From the NCBI GenBank assembly GCA_014529385.2, contig CM043963.1:80491412-80555411 (forward strand): a stretch of 64,000 bases of DNA, read 5' to 3'. The notes under the pieces are model-generated. The model did no database searches. It was not told the origin of the DNA and was given only the letters and a program-made list of their open reading frames with translations. The translations under genes and the position numbers were made by a program. Every line of letters starts with the position of its first letter. Position 1 is the first letter of the stretch. The stretch is from Adiantum capillus-veneris (Eukaryota > Streptophyta > Polypodiopsida > Polypodiales > Pteridaceae). Below are positions 49,873 to 62,384 of this stretch, piece after piece.

Positions 49873-50184
49873 TGTTGGAATTAGGGTTGCACTTAAACAC
49901 ACACTGCCTGGAGAAGACGAAGGAAGCTCAAGGCACACAATAGAAAGTGTATTACTTAGTGTGAAATGCGAAGATAAGTTAGTCCTAGAGTGATGGGAAT
50001 ATATACAATGCACAGGGGGAAAACATCCTAGAGAGGGAAAAAATGCCATGGAGGTTCTAAGTGTGTTCACACACATCACTACCACATGTATATGGTAACA
50101 AATCCTCCCTGGAGTGATGCGGTAAACAAGAGCTAGCACATAGAGTAAAGGGAAGTGCCATGCCTTGAGGACATGATCAGTCCA
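49873..50184 (-). mobile_element. 3' LTR of copia relic 3
   Basis: Its left end, TGTTGGAATTAGGGTT, matches the LTR stub of relic 2 at 48143, and the first 75 bases stay alignable. It lies directly downstream (minus strand) of the RNase H end at 50210. The right boundary, TGATCAGTCCA, is inferred. Confidence 0.7.
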
Positions 50185-50209
50185 CAAAGGGGAGTAATCC
50201 CAAATCTTT

Positions 50210-50741
50210 TCATAAAGCTTTGAACTTCTCGTGAGACAATGCCTTTGTGAAAATATTTGCAAGGTTGTCCTGTGTTGGCGCATAAGCCAAGCTGATCTCT
50301 CCTACTGAGAGCCTCTCCGTGACATAGTGGTAATGCACCTCAATGTGATTTGTGCGAGCATGAAAAACTGGGTTCCTCCCAACTAGCAATGCATTCTGAT
50401 TGTCAATGTAGATAGTGTTGACATTGTCCTGTCCAACACCCAAATCAGCCATAAGGCGTCTGAGCCATACACACTCAACCGTAGTTTGAAGACTACCTTG
50501 TACTCAGTCTCACAATTGGAAGTGGCCACAGTAGGTTGTTTCTTGCTCAGCCATGAAATGCACGAGCTGCCAAGCATGAAACAAAAACACTTGTGGAAAC
50601 TCATGTGTCAAAACAACCAGTTCAATCTGAGTCCAAAAAAGCATGTAAGTCTGGTGGCAATGATCCCCCTTTTGGATAAAACAAGCCAAGATGTAAAATG
50701 CCACTCAAGTAGAAAACAATTCTCTTGAGATCCTACCAATG
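50210..50741 (-). pseudogene. Copia RNase H, relic 3
   Basis: The minus-strand frames contain SCISWLSKKQPTVATSNCETEY (with the catalytic Glu region), TIYIDNQNALL, FHARTNHIEVHYHYV and DNLANIFTKAL. This is the whole copia RNase H in at least two frames. The codons closest to 50741 resume the RT-RNase H junction broken by the small LTR element to the right. Confidence 0.87.
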
Positions 50742-51289
50742 CTTAATGTTAAAATTTACACATCTCAAGTGAATTGCCCAATGTGATCCCATTACTTAGT
50801 TTGGCTTTTAGGAATTTATTTTACTTACTTGTCAAAGTCTTGGGTAGGGCAATTTATTGGGATTTGTATATACGCAACCCCTTGCCTCCATTATATACAC
50901 ATTTAGTTATTCATTGCGAAGGTTGATTGGTTCATGCTTTCTCGTGCTCACTCACCTTGGTCTCTATGCTTCAACATTGTCAAATTTGACATGGACAATG
51001 GCAAAGGTCAGTTGGACAAGTATGGAAATACCAGTACTCAGTTCGCCACCTCGGTTACCCGGGAAGTACGACCACAATCATGATTGTGAGTGGACACTAT
51101 GTTTGGCTCAAGAGTTTGAAGCCAAAGGCAAAGTAGGAACTCATAGATAGATAAGGAAAAAGGCAAGCTGAACAAATATTACAATAATAAAGATTTGACA
51201 GAGGAGATCAGCCTGGCACTCATGGTGGTGGCCACAATGGCCTCAATGTGAGATTTCTAGTCAAATGACAATTGTCACCAATAGCTTCA

Positions 51290-51710
51290 GTCAGAGAGAG
51301 GCTTGTAAGTGGCAGAGAGGTCCCTAAAATTAATTTGGACCCTTCTGTTGGAGCTAAAGTTATTGGTGTTTGGACCCATAGGTCGGAGTTCAAGGCACAT
51401 GCATCTAGCAGGGAACCAATCAAACGTCTAAAACACTATGGATAGGCATGCCAATTAATTGTTATTGGTTGGATCATGGATAGGATGTGTTCCAACGGTT
51501 TATTATGTTGGAGTTTTATATTCTAGACGTGATGTGTTCACATTTCACAAATGGGGATTATTGGACTAGTATGGTCTATAGTTCAAAGTTTCTACAAAGG
51601 CAAACGATGATCAAGATGGCATAGCTTTCAGGTACAAAGTTGAGGAGAGAAACACCAAGGTGTATCCAGTTGGTGGCCACTATTTGGGGTGTCCATGGTA
51701 GCTTCTTCAT
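51290..51710 (+). other. Coding-like pieces inside the TRIM-like element
   Basis: One frame (about 51590-51694) reads FKVSTKANDDQDGIAFRY and continues for about 20 codons to GCPW before a stop. The composition looks coding, but I recognise no family. It may be captured host sequence, as some TRIM elements carry. Confidence 0.3.
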
Positions 51711-51915
51711 TGAATTAGTTTCACTATCAATGTCCACTATGAGTTGCAGAGAGGGTGTTATAAATTTAGGCATCTCGAGTGCACTGCCCAATGTGATCCC
51801 ATTATTTAGTTTGGCTTTTAGGTAGGGCAATTTATTCGGATTGCTATAGAAGCAACCCCTTGCCTCCATTGTATACACATTCAATTATTCATTACCAAGG
51901 TTGATTGGTTTAGGA

Positions 51916-52021
<106 letters not shown>

Positions 52022-52071
52022 CTCACTCCCCTTGGTCGCTACGCTTCCGCATCGTCGAATTTGACACTTAG

Positions 52072-53158
52072 ACCCTGGGCGATGCATAAATCTGTTGACC
52101 TGTGGGACTGCAAACTGAATATCTAGCCTCGTGTTGCATACATAAATGAGGCATCCAATAGCAGTTTGGTAAAGAGTGACATCTACAGGATCACCAACAT
52201 CATGAAGACTCAATTTCAAACCTATTTCCATGGGAGTGGCAATAAGTTTGCAATCCTCAAGTCCAAACTTACTTAGCAATGTCTCTATGTAACTTTTCTG
52301 ACACAAGGCAATTACCACCATCACACTGCTTAAACTGTATACCCACATAATGATGCAACAACCCCAAATATTTCATTTGAAAGTAGCATTCAAATAAGAC
52401 TTAAATTCAGCAATATGTCTCTCATTTGGTCCAGTGATAAGCAAATCATCAACATTTAGAACCAGAAAGAGAAGTACATCACCCTCACGCTTTACATACA
52501 ATGTGCTTTCTGTTGGACTATTACAAAAGTTTTGTTTGACCAAATGAGTGTTAGCCTTCTCATACCAAGCACCAGGAGATTCCTTCAACCCATACAAAGC
52601 TTTATTACATTTTCACACCTTATTCTCTTGTCCTTTCTTGACAAAACGTCAAGGTTGCAATACATAAACTTCCTCAAATATGTCACCATTCAAAAAATCA
52701 GTAACAATGTTTGATTGATGTGCATCCCAAGAAAATTGAGCTACCAATGCACATAGAAAATGCATAGTAGTCATACGGCAAGTGGGAGCAAAAATCTCTT
52801 CATAATCTATGCCTTTTTTATGTGCATAACCCTTTGCAACAAGTTGAAACTTATAGAGATCAATCTCACCATCCGGCTTGCGTTTCAACGTGTAAACCCA
52901 CTTCATACCAATGGCCTTTTCTTTAGAAGGCAAATCAAATAAAATCCATGTGTCATTTTTAATAAATGCATCATATTTTGATTGCATGGCAACCATCCAA
53001 TTTTCTAATTTTGTGCTTCATCAAAAGATTGAGGTTCCTCAACATCATGTAACCTAGACACAACCAAAGCATAACAATTTGATGCATAAGATGCATGGCT
53101 AGAGCCTAAACGAGTGCGACTAGACAAAGGTGCATCCAATTTACTGCCAAAAAATGTA
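52072..53158 (-). pseudogene. Copia reverse transcriptase, relic 3
   Basis: Blocks in three frames: NDTWILFDLP, GMKWVYTLKRKPDG, FQLVAKGYAHKKGIDYEEIF (52996-52649); MYGLKESPGAWYEK and NVDDLLITG, where the catalytic Y-V-D-D has become N-V-D-D (52597-52373); then KSYIETLLSKFGLEDCK and GCLIYVCNTRLDIQFAV (52348-52072). The order and spacing match copia RT. Frame changes near 52600 and 52360 show it is inactive. Confidence 0.9.
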
Positions 53159-56100
53159 TGCACCTACCCTGCTCATTTTCATCCCTTGATTAATCAAGTA
53201 CATCATGTATGAGAAATACCCTCCCCGGGGTCTATGCAAAAAATATAAATTTACACCTTTATACAATTTTCAATATACATCAGAGTTGCGGAAGCATTTG
53301 CATATGGGAGGAACTCTCAGTGCCATGCATGGAGTTTATGCCATGAGTCGGACTGCATCCAGAGGCACCTAGCGACTAGTGCTACCCTTGAATGGGTGTT
53401 ATGAATGAAAGCATACTCAAGAAAAATATAACATTGTGGAGGGTGAAGATATGTATACACCGCATTGCGGGGAGAGAGAGAGAGAGTATAGTGGAGGATG
53501 AAATAGAGTCCACAGAGACATGAGATAATGACAACAGAGAGTGTTTACATTCCCCATCTAAATGAAACAGGCAACCATATATTAATGCAATGACAAAAAT
53601 CTAGATATACCATAACATCAAAAAATAGTTTATGAAAAAATAACTAGCAGAGCACGGGACCCTGTGTAGGGATTGACCAGTCCACCCATCGACTTCCTCT
53701 CTACTACGGACAAAGAGAATTTCACTTCGTCGAGAGCAAGACAGAACACCTCCAACCTATCTGAGAATGACATAAGCTGAGGTTGCTTTGCCTCCCTCCA
53801 TGAACCCGAGCTCTCAAAGGATCCCAAGTACCAGTAGGTGGTGTATCAACACCAACCATACCAATTTAGGTGCCACTTCTGTTAGATGCCCAGCATCGGC
53901 TTTTTAGGCAAAGCCAAGGAAAAATCCCCGACGCGTTAGTCGTGTAGGTCACTCAACCCCCGATGCACTAACCTTGTAGATGAGCCTAACAAAAAGAAGA
54001 AGACCTACGCAACACCCCCGATCCAGCAAAGCCTAGGTCAATGATCTTTTTGTCTAAGGCTAGGTGATGTAGATCATCCTAGTCTTGTAGTGAAGGTACC
54101 ATGAGAAACATAACATGTGAGTCTAATCACAATAGCACCTTACATATGCACAACAATATTTTCCAAGCAGCTAGATTGTACAGGGTCTCTACCCTTCCAC
54201 GTCTACCATATACCATCCAAAACACTTCATGATCTAACCCCAAAATCATAAACCATAGTCCAATCACTTCACACGGGTTAGCACTACACCCAACTCGGGT
54301 GAGGCAACCAATCCTGCATAACCACTTTAGAACATAGCATGGCTGCAAACATTTTGACAACATTTTGGTAGCATAAGCATATCCAAAAAAACAAAACCAA
54401 GAGCCACACCGGCTTCCACCACAAAATTACAACCATAATCCGTGAGGGAATCTCAGCCCTTAACCACGAATCATATTTATAATGAACCAACTCCCACGCT
54501 TGGAGTTTGACATAACCGCTTTAGTCAATCGAAGTCCACACACATAGCTCTTGAGACATGAGCTTTTTATGCATAAAATAAGTCCGACCAAACACTAAAT
54601 ATGATATAAAAATCCAATTTTGACAACATCTAACAATGCGAAGCCGATGCATCATATCTGCACTTCACCTCTCGAGCACATAAAGCTAGTTTTGACCGAG
54701 AAAGGTGGAAAGCACTCATAACCATGCACATGAAGCATCCACATCATTCCATAAGGTTACATACATCATATGATAACATTCCATCACCATAAAAAAGATA
54801 AAAAACAACTCCGACCTTTAGATCAACCATAAACCATAACTTCACACATATGCAAAAAACAACTTTTTGATATTTTTGGGAGCATGCATAACATGCAAAT
54901 GAAGGTATTTGTCCTCAAACCAATGCATCAAGATAAACTCCATAATATAGACTATCACTCTATCTTATCACTTTACCCATATGATACTCACACAACAAAC
55001 GGTAATCCAAAAAGAAAGCCACTTTAATCATTTTGCCTATGCGGTTCGGGTTGACTAACCATATACCCTCACATAAGTTTATGGGCATCTAATAACTGAA
55101 ATAAACTCACCAAAATAAACCATAAATCATACATAAGAGTCTCGATTAACTCATGATGTCATATGGTATTGCCCCTTGATGTCTCGATTAACTCATGATG
55201 TCATATGGTATTGCCCCTTGGTAGCACCCCTATACGCGTAGGTAAAACCGGTTATGGAATGATTAATAACTCACATACCCAAGGTGATAACGGATACCTA
55301 AATACAATTATTATCAAGTCTCATCAAGATTTTCAATTGGTTGAGTGGGTTTTCCCATCCAGTGAATCTATATATAGTGGTTCTCCAAGGAGCCTGGGGT
55401 CCAAAATATTGACTAAGTGCAGTGGACAACAAGTTTTTTTTTTACCATATCTCTTAGCTCATGCGTGATTTTTTCATGACACCTAAGGGGGAAAATTTCT
55501 TAAATGATGTGTTTATCTTTGACAAAAAGGGCTCGGGCTGATTCATAACGGTTTGTGAGTTATGACTAAAAAATACTGTGCCTACCGCTTCTATGACGTG
55601 AAATGAAAAGCGCTTTTTATGCACGCACATGATTATAAACACATCGTATGCATAAATCAACATGTTAAACATGATGAAATAATCATGGGGCAACTTCATA
55701 CGTACTCAGTAAATCCATGCATGCACTCGTATATAAAAAAACAATCCGAGAGGGTGACTACTCAAAAAAACAACATAGAGAGAGATGATGATGGCTATGG
55801 AGTTTAGAGTTTCTCACTGTGCTTTACAATTGATTAGGGTTGTCGAAAGGCTTCTTGATTTTCCACGAGAGATTGGTGATGAGAGCTACGTAGAGGTTTT
55901 CACCACGAGAGCTTCCGAAGAGTGCGTACACCGTGAAACGAGAGAGGAGATGGTAAGCAAGTAGAGAGAGAATATCCTTCTTCTTCTTCTTCTTCTCGTA
56001 TACAAGAGAGGAGAGCTTATGGGGATGGTGATCAAGAACTTGCACCACTCCGTATAATAGGTATGTATTGCCTTGCAATAGTATACGCAACAGACGACAC

Positions 56101-57167
56101 TAAAAACTGAGGCTTGCAGATGATTTTATAGGCACTGTGCAGGACTCGAGTGAGCCCCAAGGAAAAATCTAGCGCTAGTTTTTAGCCAAAGAATATGGTG
56201 ATGAAGAGCTTGCATCACTCCGTATAACAGGTAAGTATTGCCGTGCGGTAGTATACACAATAGACGACACTGAAATTTGAGGCTTGCACATGATTTTATA
56301 GGCACTGTGAAAGATCGGAGTGAGCCCCAAGGCAAAATATAGCGCTAGTTTTTGGCCCAAGAATAGATGCACAACTTTTGGAACTTTGCTAAAAACATTC
56401 ATTTGCTTTTGGTGGTCAACTCTCTCACTTAACATCCATTTTTTATTACAGTAAAATTTGCCAACAATTGAAGAGTACCCAGCCAACTAATGGAACCTTG
56501 GCTAGACTATGCCGCCCCGTGATGTTCCGACGTAATTATGACTTTTCCGTACTACCTCGGCGTATTTACAATACTGCTTTTTATAAAAATAATTACCGTA
56601 AAAATCCCATTTGGTCCACGGGCATCATTTTTAAATTGGATGGAGACTAAAATTAATATTTTTATCTTTAGGTCATCCTATAAAGCACATTGCTTTTCAA
56701 AAACTCCAAAAAGCACGAAAAGCTAAACATAGCGTTAAAAAAAAAGCAAAATTTTCTAATATTCAATGAAGGGTTTTTCGTGTCCACAAGAATAAGAAAG
56801 CGGGTTCGCTTTTCACTAAAAAGTATTAAAAATCATGAAAAGCTAAAAATAGCATGAACAACACTCGAAAAGCAGATTTTTACAGAATTGAACCATAGCT
56901 TCCTTGAAACACGTAGATTAAGAATCTGACCCTACTGTTTACAAAAAAAGCACCTAAAAGCATGAAAAAGATAAAAATAGTGGATTTCTCTCCAAAACTG
57001 AACCAAGCGTCTGTCTGACCTACTGGAACATGGAAACGACGTTGCTTTTTACTTTAGAACCTTACAATACTGTCAATCAAGCATCTTAAATCTAGAATTT
57101 GACAAAATAGATATTGAAAGCTATTTTTTTAATTTTTAAAAGAGACCCAAAAATTAGGGATCTTACA
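53159..57167 (-). mobile_element. 4.0-kb insertion, candidate large solo LTR
   Basis: The ends are TG...CA and the flanks are ATGTA (53154-53158 and 57168-57172). On the minus strand it begins TGTAAGATCCCTAATTTTTG, a start typical of Ty3/gypsy LTRs, and ends GGTGCA. I find no internal LTR pair, no pol motif and no long frame, so a large solo LTR is the simplest reading. A minus-strand TATA-like CCTATAAAATCAT occurs in each half of a 170-bp tandem duplication (56025-56365). A 42-bp tandem duplication lies at 55141-55224. Confidence 0.7.
56025..56365. repeat. 170-bp tandem duplication with TATA-like site
   Basis: ATGGTGATCAAGAACTTGCA at 56025 is repeated as ATGGTGATGAAGAGCTTGCA at 56195. Both units hold GATTTTATAGGCACTGTG, a TATA box on the minus strand. 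The copies differ at perhaps one base in ten. Confidence 0.85.
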
Positions 57168-58855
57168 ATGTACATCTACATCAGTAATAGGTTGATCTGT
57201 AGCATTTTCAAAAACCCCATAGGCTGTACATTTGCCTCATTCAAACTTACATTTGAACTTCCACCACTGAAAAGAGGCAACAAAGTGTCATAAATGTCAT
57301 GGAGCTGACATTACTGTGTCTAGTACATGACAAGAAGGGCTGAACAGAATCTTCCACAAACACAATATCCCATGAAACCAGAATACACTTTGTTTGGGGA
57401 TGACACAACATGTACCTTTGCTTTCAGCACTATAACCAACAAAAAATACATTTGACAGACTTATCATCCAATTTTTTGCGTTGTGTTTGGCACCAAAGCA
57501 TATGCCAAATAGCCAAAAACACGCATGTGCTCAATAGAAGGCTTTCTATCATGCCATGCTTCATATGGAGTAATAGACTGCAAAGCTTTCGTAGGACACT
57601 TGTTTAGTACTTAAGTGGCACACATAATGGCCTCAAGTATAAAGGAATGCGGCAAAGCTTGAATTTTGACCATACATCATGCCAGTTTCATAAGTGACCT
57701 GTTTTTCCTCTCAGCAACACCATTTTGCTGAGGCATACAAGGCACTCTACATTGGTGTTTTATCCCACGACTAGACAGAAATGCATTAAATTCATGAAAC
57801 TGGTTCGGAATGGAGGGTGCCCATATCACATTTGAAGACATTTTAAGCCATAGCCAAAAATTGTTTGAAGCACATAAAAACTTTGGACTTTGCTTTAAGC
57901 GGATATACCCATGCATGCCTAGAGTAATCATCAATGAAAGTCACAAAGTAAAGGTAATTGCACAAGGACGGAGTTTGCATGGGCCCACAGACAACACTTT
58001 GCACAAGTTGCAACCTCCATGTGGCCCTAACTAAACCATCCTTTGGAAAATTTGAAGGCTGCATCTTACCCAAAATACACCCTTCACAAACATATTTTGC
58101 AGGTTCTTCAAGAGGCGGCAAAGGAGAAACCATATCATATTTCTACAAACGCAACAAGTTGGAAAAATTCAGATGTCCAAAACATGCATGCCAAAGTTTT
58201 GCATCTAAAAAATCCTTAGAATCCACAATTGCGTTTGCAAAATTTTTCCCACACTTGTTATACAAAGTGAGCTTATACAACCCATGACATAAAATGCCAG
58301 ATGTAACAATTTCATCACCAAAACTGAGATCATGGACTGTACATCTGTCATCCACAAATTTGACTACAAGACCAAGTCTAGTAAGTGTAGATGAAGACAA
58401 AAGATTCTTCTTGATCCTAGGTACATAGAGTGCATTAACAAGTGTGAAAGAATTTCCATTTGCAACGGTAAGATAATCTTTCCAGCTCCCTAAACCAGAT
58501 AAGAGGCAGTGTTGGCACAAGTAACTGAATTCCAATGAGGGACAGACTCAAGAGAGGTGAACAAATCATGATGTGAGGTACTGTGCTTTGTAGCACCACT
58601 GTCAACATGTGAATCTGTAGCAAAACTGACATGCATGCATCTTGGACAATAGGATTATAGGTAGATCCTGCACTAAAATCCCATTCTGCATCATCATCAG
58701 CATCATAGTCTCCTTTCGTAGAAGACTCAACAATAGCTGGATTTGTAATGGAACCAGTATTTGCAGTGGAACCACCCTCTTTCTTCTTTGCCTCTTTGGC
58801 CTTCAACTTAGGACACTGCTTGATCAAGTGATTGAATACATGGCGACATCTCACA
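57168..58855 (-). pseudogene. Copia gag end, protease and integrase, relic 3
   Basis: Minus strand: HLIKQCPKLKAK (rest of the zinc knuckle, near 58830), an acidic Gly/Ser linker, a protease region whose active-site triad is truncated near 58600, LVNALYVPRIKKNLLSSS, then LWHACFGHLNFSNLLRL and CEGCILGKM (zinc-binding pre-integrase). The integrase shows VVCGPM with the first catalytic Asp replaced by Val, FVTFIDDYSRHAWVYPL, a lost second Asp block, and PQQNGVAERKNRSL with the catalytic Glu. A decayed C-terminal region continues to 57168. Confidence 0.88.
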
Positions 58856-58859
58856 AGAG

Positions 58860-60520
58860 TGACTGTCTAGGATAGAGACTGTGTCAAGAGGACACGAGAT
58901 CCTCGGTTCTCCGCAAGGTTGCTCTTGCTTGTGCAGTTTATTCCCCATTCCAAGATTTGCCTCGATACCACCTGGAGTCTTCCTCTTAGAGGTCCTTTTT
59001 CTTTTCTCAGCTCATACCCGAGAAATTGTTCAAGCTGTTTCTCGTAGAACCATTCTAGAGGTTGAGCATCCTAACATGTGTGACGCTTGCGATACTTGGT
59101 TATGTGACCATATATTAGAGGATCTTCATGAGTTGTAAACTTTCTTGCCTCTCTTTGTAATTACTTCCTGCCTCCCTTTTAATCCTTTTTGGCTTTGATT
59201 GAATAAATAATCCTTTTTTGCAAAATTTGACTACTGTCCGTAATTCCTTGTCTTCAAATGTCAGTCTCTCCTCTTTAATTGAATTCTTAAGGATATCTCT
59301 ATTTAGTGCTTTCAGCAAAGGGTCTTCTGTTTATGATATTCTTGAGTAAAAATTCCAACTTTGAGTTCTTGGCTAACTCATAAGTTTGTTTTTCTTATTC
59401 TTCTTCGTAGTTTAAATGTTAGCAATATTTATGAGCTTATCTATTGCACTTTCCCATCTTGATTCCTTGTGCATTTTTTTAAGCACGTCCCATTTACTGT
59501 CTTTTATATTTTTCTTGAGATGCTATTAGTAGAAGTTTACTTTAAAAATCTGGAAATAAGATAGGACCATACCATATCTCTTTGGTCCCAATCCTAGCTT
59601 TCTCTCATCTTGTAATACGTAAATTATTCAATAGTTGTACACGTCCCCATAGGGTTAACCGTGTAACTCCATTTGACCCACATGTTCTCCATTTCTTAGT
59701 AGAAATGGCACTTTCCTCAGGAGAGAAAAGTTCGATAAGGTGTCTCAACATGGCTAACGTGTTCTGTGGTTCGGCTATCCATATTCTTTCAGGACTATCC
59801 TATAAACTTCTTCTTCTTGAATATTCCAAGCCATCAGGAATTTCAAAACGAGTCTTGCTATGTATACTTATAGCTTTATCTGTGGCTAATCACAAGAACT
59901 TCTTGGATTTCTTCATTACTACTCAAAATTATCTTCCAGTCAATGTCCCAAAAAATTACTTCTTCATGTGGTAGCTACTTTATCCAATCTTGCTCCTTAT
60001 TACTAAGCTTAAGGAAGAATGACAAGTAAAGTTCAATAAAAGTTCCATCCATGCCCCTTTCATGTGTCTTCACACAAGTGCATGTGTCTTCATTCATTTA
60101 TGCCACTTTCATGTGTCTTCACACAAGTGCATGTGTCTTCATTCATTTATGCCACTTCCATGCGTCTTCACACAAGTGCATCACAAATTTGTATATCGTT
60201 CATTTCCAACTTTACTCACACTTCCCAATTGCTTAAATCCCAGGGACAAGTATAGGTTTCTGGAAATAAGAGCTCTTGAAAATGTTCCAGCATAGCGAGC
60301 CTTCGCTCTAGCGTAGCAGTTTCCATCCTCTCATAGATAATCCATTGAATTTCATCAGGAAAATCCCAAGACATCTTAAATTTTTTTGATAATTTATTGG
60401 AACATCAAGACTTAATTTTGTAATATAATCAAAATTTGGGTGCTAGACTGAGTTGAATTTCTCTCATGCATTAATTTTAAATCCAAAATTCTAAATTCCA
60501 AGGTCCAAGATTCAAAATTA
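58860..60520. other. No identified gene; possible element interior
   Basis: Open frames on the plus strand (58881-59138 and 59582-59974) show no recognisable domain. If the LTR-like repeat at 60536 belongs to a minus-strand element, this is where its leader and gag would lie, but no gag motif is visible. Confidence 0.45.
60061..60207. repeat. 49-bp tandem repeat, three copies
   Basis: Units start at 60061, 60110 and 60159 with CATG(T/C)GTCTTCACACAAGTG. The first two are almost identical. Confidence 0.93.
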
Positions 60521-60521
60521 G

Positions 60522-60533
60522 GCTCTGATACCA
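60522..60533 (-). other. Primer-binding site, initiator tRNA-Met type
   Basis: GCTCTGATACCA on the plus strand is the reverse complement of TGGTATCAGAGC, the standard plant retrotransposon primer site complementary to the 3' end of initiator tRNA-Met. It lies two bases left of the TGTGAGGGCC repeat start, as expected for a minus-strand LTR element. Confidence 0.8.
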
Positions 60534-60535
60534 CT

Positions 60536-61090
60536 TGTGAGGGCCATACCCAGACTCGACCCTACTCACCTCTCTCAGTCCTCCAGACGGTTCCAGGGAA
60601 TGATGTAGATCTATCTGCAGGTACCCCTCCCACTTGGGACCAACACTCAGATAGGACTCCAGTCTATCTCGAATGCCAACCAAATGGGGTACATCCCTTC
60701 ATTCAATGATTCTATCCGCTTCTCATAATCAATCTGTCCTTGACAGTTTTCCTCACCCAAAACTGTGGTCCTTAGTCTTGATTCTCTTGATCTTTAACTT
60801 CAGGATCTGCCGTTGCTTTCTTGTTCTCCCTTGGTTCATGGCGATAACCCCTTTTTCCTGACAAGCAGGCACAACAATTATCACTTTCTCCTAAGAAGAC
60901 GGATCTTACAATCCTAACTGGTCTCGCTCGTCCCCAATTACCCATTTTTTTATCCCATGTAGTCCTAGCGTTTAAGGTAAAAATTTTAAATCAACATCCG
61001 GCCATCTGACCCTCCGGATCCGCACACCCACCGAACCATTTCATGAAAATTCCTTCCCGAGGTAGTACTTAACTACTACAAAATCAAGAA
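60536..61090 (-). repeat. LTR-like dispersed repeat, copy 2
   Basis: It starts TGTGAGGGCCATACCC and shares ordered blocks with 340-870 (CTCCCACTTGGGACC, GATAACCCCTTTTTCCTGA, ACAATTATCAC, CCTCCGGATCC). The adjacent primer site supports an LTR. The right boundary is where similarity to copy 1 fades. Confidence 0.65.
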
Positions 61091-62380
61091 GATAGCAGTC
61101 TATCACAGAACATCATCAAACAACAAGCAGCATGCAATCTGTTGCATACCCTCGTTCAAGGAAATTCATCTCGTTGTTTCCACTAGATCTTTATTTAGAA
61201 AATTTTAATTCATTTCCTTTCCTTTATCTGCTATAATTAGCTTGTAACTAGTTTCCTAACTAATCATGCAACACATTTAGTTTCAACCAATTCATCTTGT
61301 CTCCCCATTCAGGCCAAGATAATCGGTTACAAGCCACCAAAATGGCAGCACCTTCACAATATTTCTCAAAATTAAGTGTTTGGGAAAGGCTCATCAAGTA
61401 ATTTAATCATTCCTTCCTAAGCATTTTATTTTGAGAGGTATAGCACCATCTGGTGACAGATGCACATGATAGCCCCTATATTCCTAGCCTTTCCAGTTCC
61501 TTTTTAAGAAATCAAGTCGAACAAATTTCCTTAATTAAATTCACATCATCCTTCTTGAGTATGACCTTCTCATCTAACTATTGTCATCAGGCCATACCCG
61601 AATTATGGCCGATTTCCAATAAGATACTGCGGGTACTTCACCCGACCGGGCAAAAATAAAACAAACCCATTCATCCCTTATCCCTCGGGCATGAATGACC
61701 TAGGTATAACAACTTTCTGGTTACACTGCCCTAGCCGAAAAGGGCCAATCTCCGTCAAGTTCCCCAAGAGAATCCTCTCAATGGGCCGGCCTTTCAATCA
61801 AATTGACCCCAAGAAGATCCATCTTGGTTTCCGATCATTTCCAGACAATCTTCAAAACTCCTAGTTAAATCTATGTTTTGCAATGGGGTATCCCTATCAA
61901 CTCTCGAGATTCCTTTTTTAACTCCTAGTTGGTAATTTCCAGGTTCATTCATTTATCAACCTTAATTCCTGCTTTCATTAATTATCTACCAACCAAGTTT
62001 ATTTAGAAAATACAAGCGAGTTTTTGCCATAGGTATTTGATGGTTCATGTCTCTTTGTAAATGCCAACTTTTTAAGTTCAATCCCCATTTAGTACGATTC
62101 TCAGGTTTTTGCAATCCTTTGTCATCCATGGAGCATCTCCATGGAAGCTTGTAGAGTTTTCGGTTCAAACAATACGGAGGTCAATTCCGCGAAGTTATCC
62201 CCTATCTCCCCCATCCCGTATTTGCAAACAAAATTGAAATTGACAACTTTTAGAAATACTCTTCAATACCAAAAACTGAACTTCTTCTATCGAGCTTAGA
62301 TAACTACTCTTTTCTTATGGTGCCTATCTTTCCATTCAAGAAGCTAGAAGGTCATTCTATAATTTATAAGTTTTCGAGCT
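61091..62380. other. No gene seen
   Basis: Mixed-composition DNA without a recognised coding motif. A CCCGACCGGGCAAAAAT-type GC-richer piece lies near 61630. Confidence 0.5.
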
Positions 62381-62384
62381 TTCC

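Noticed and set aside
53159-57167. Small ORFs within the 4.0-kb insertion
   Set aside because: All are under about 105 codons, on both strands, with no recognisable domain or coding bias.
60051-60295. Three overlapping ORFs rich in HTSACVFIHL
   Set aside because: They arise from the 49-bp tandem repeat read in three frames.
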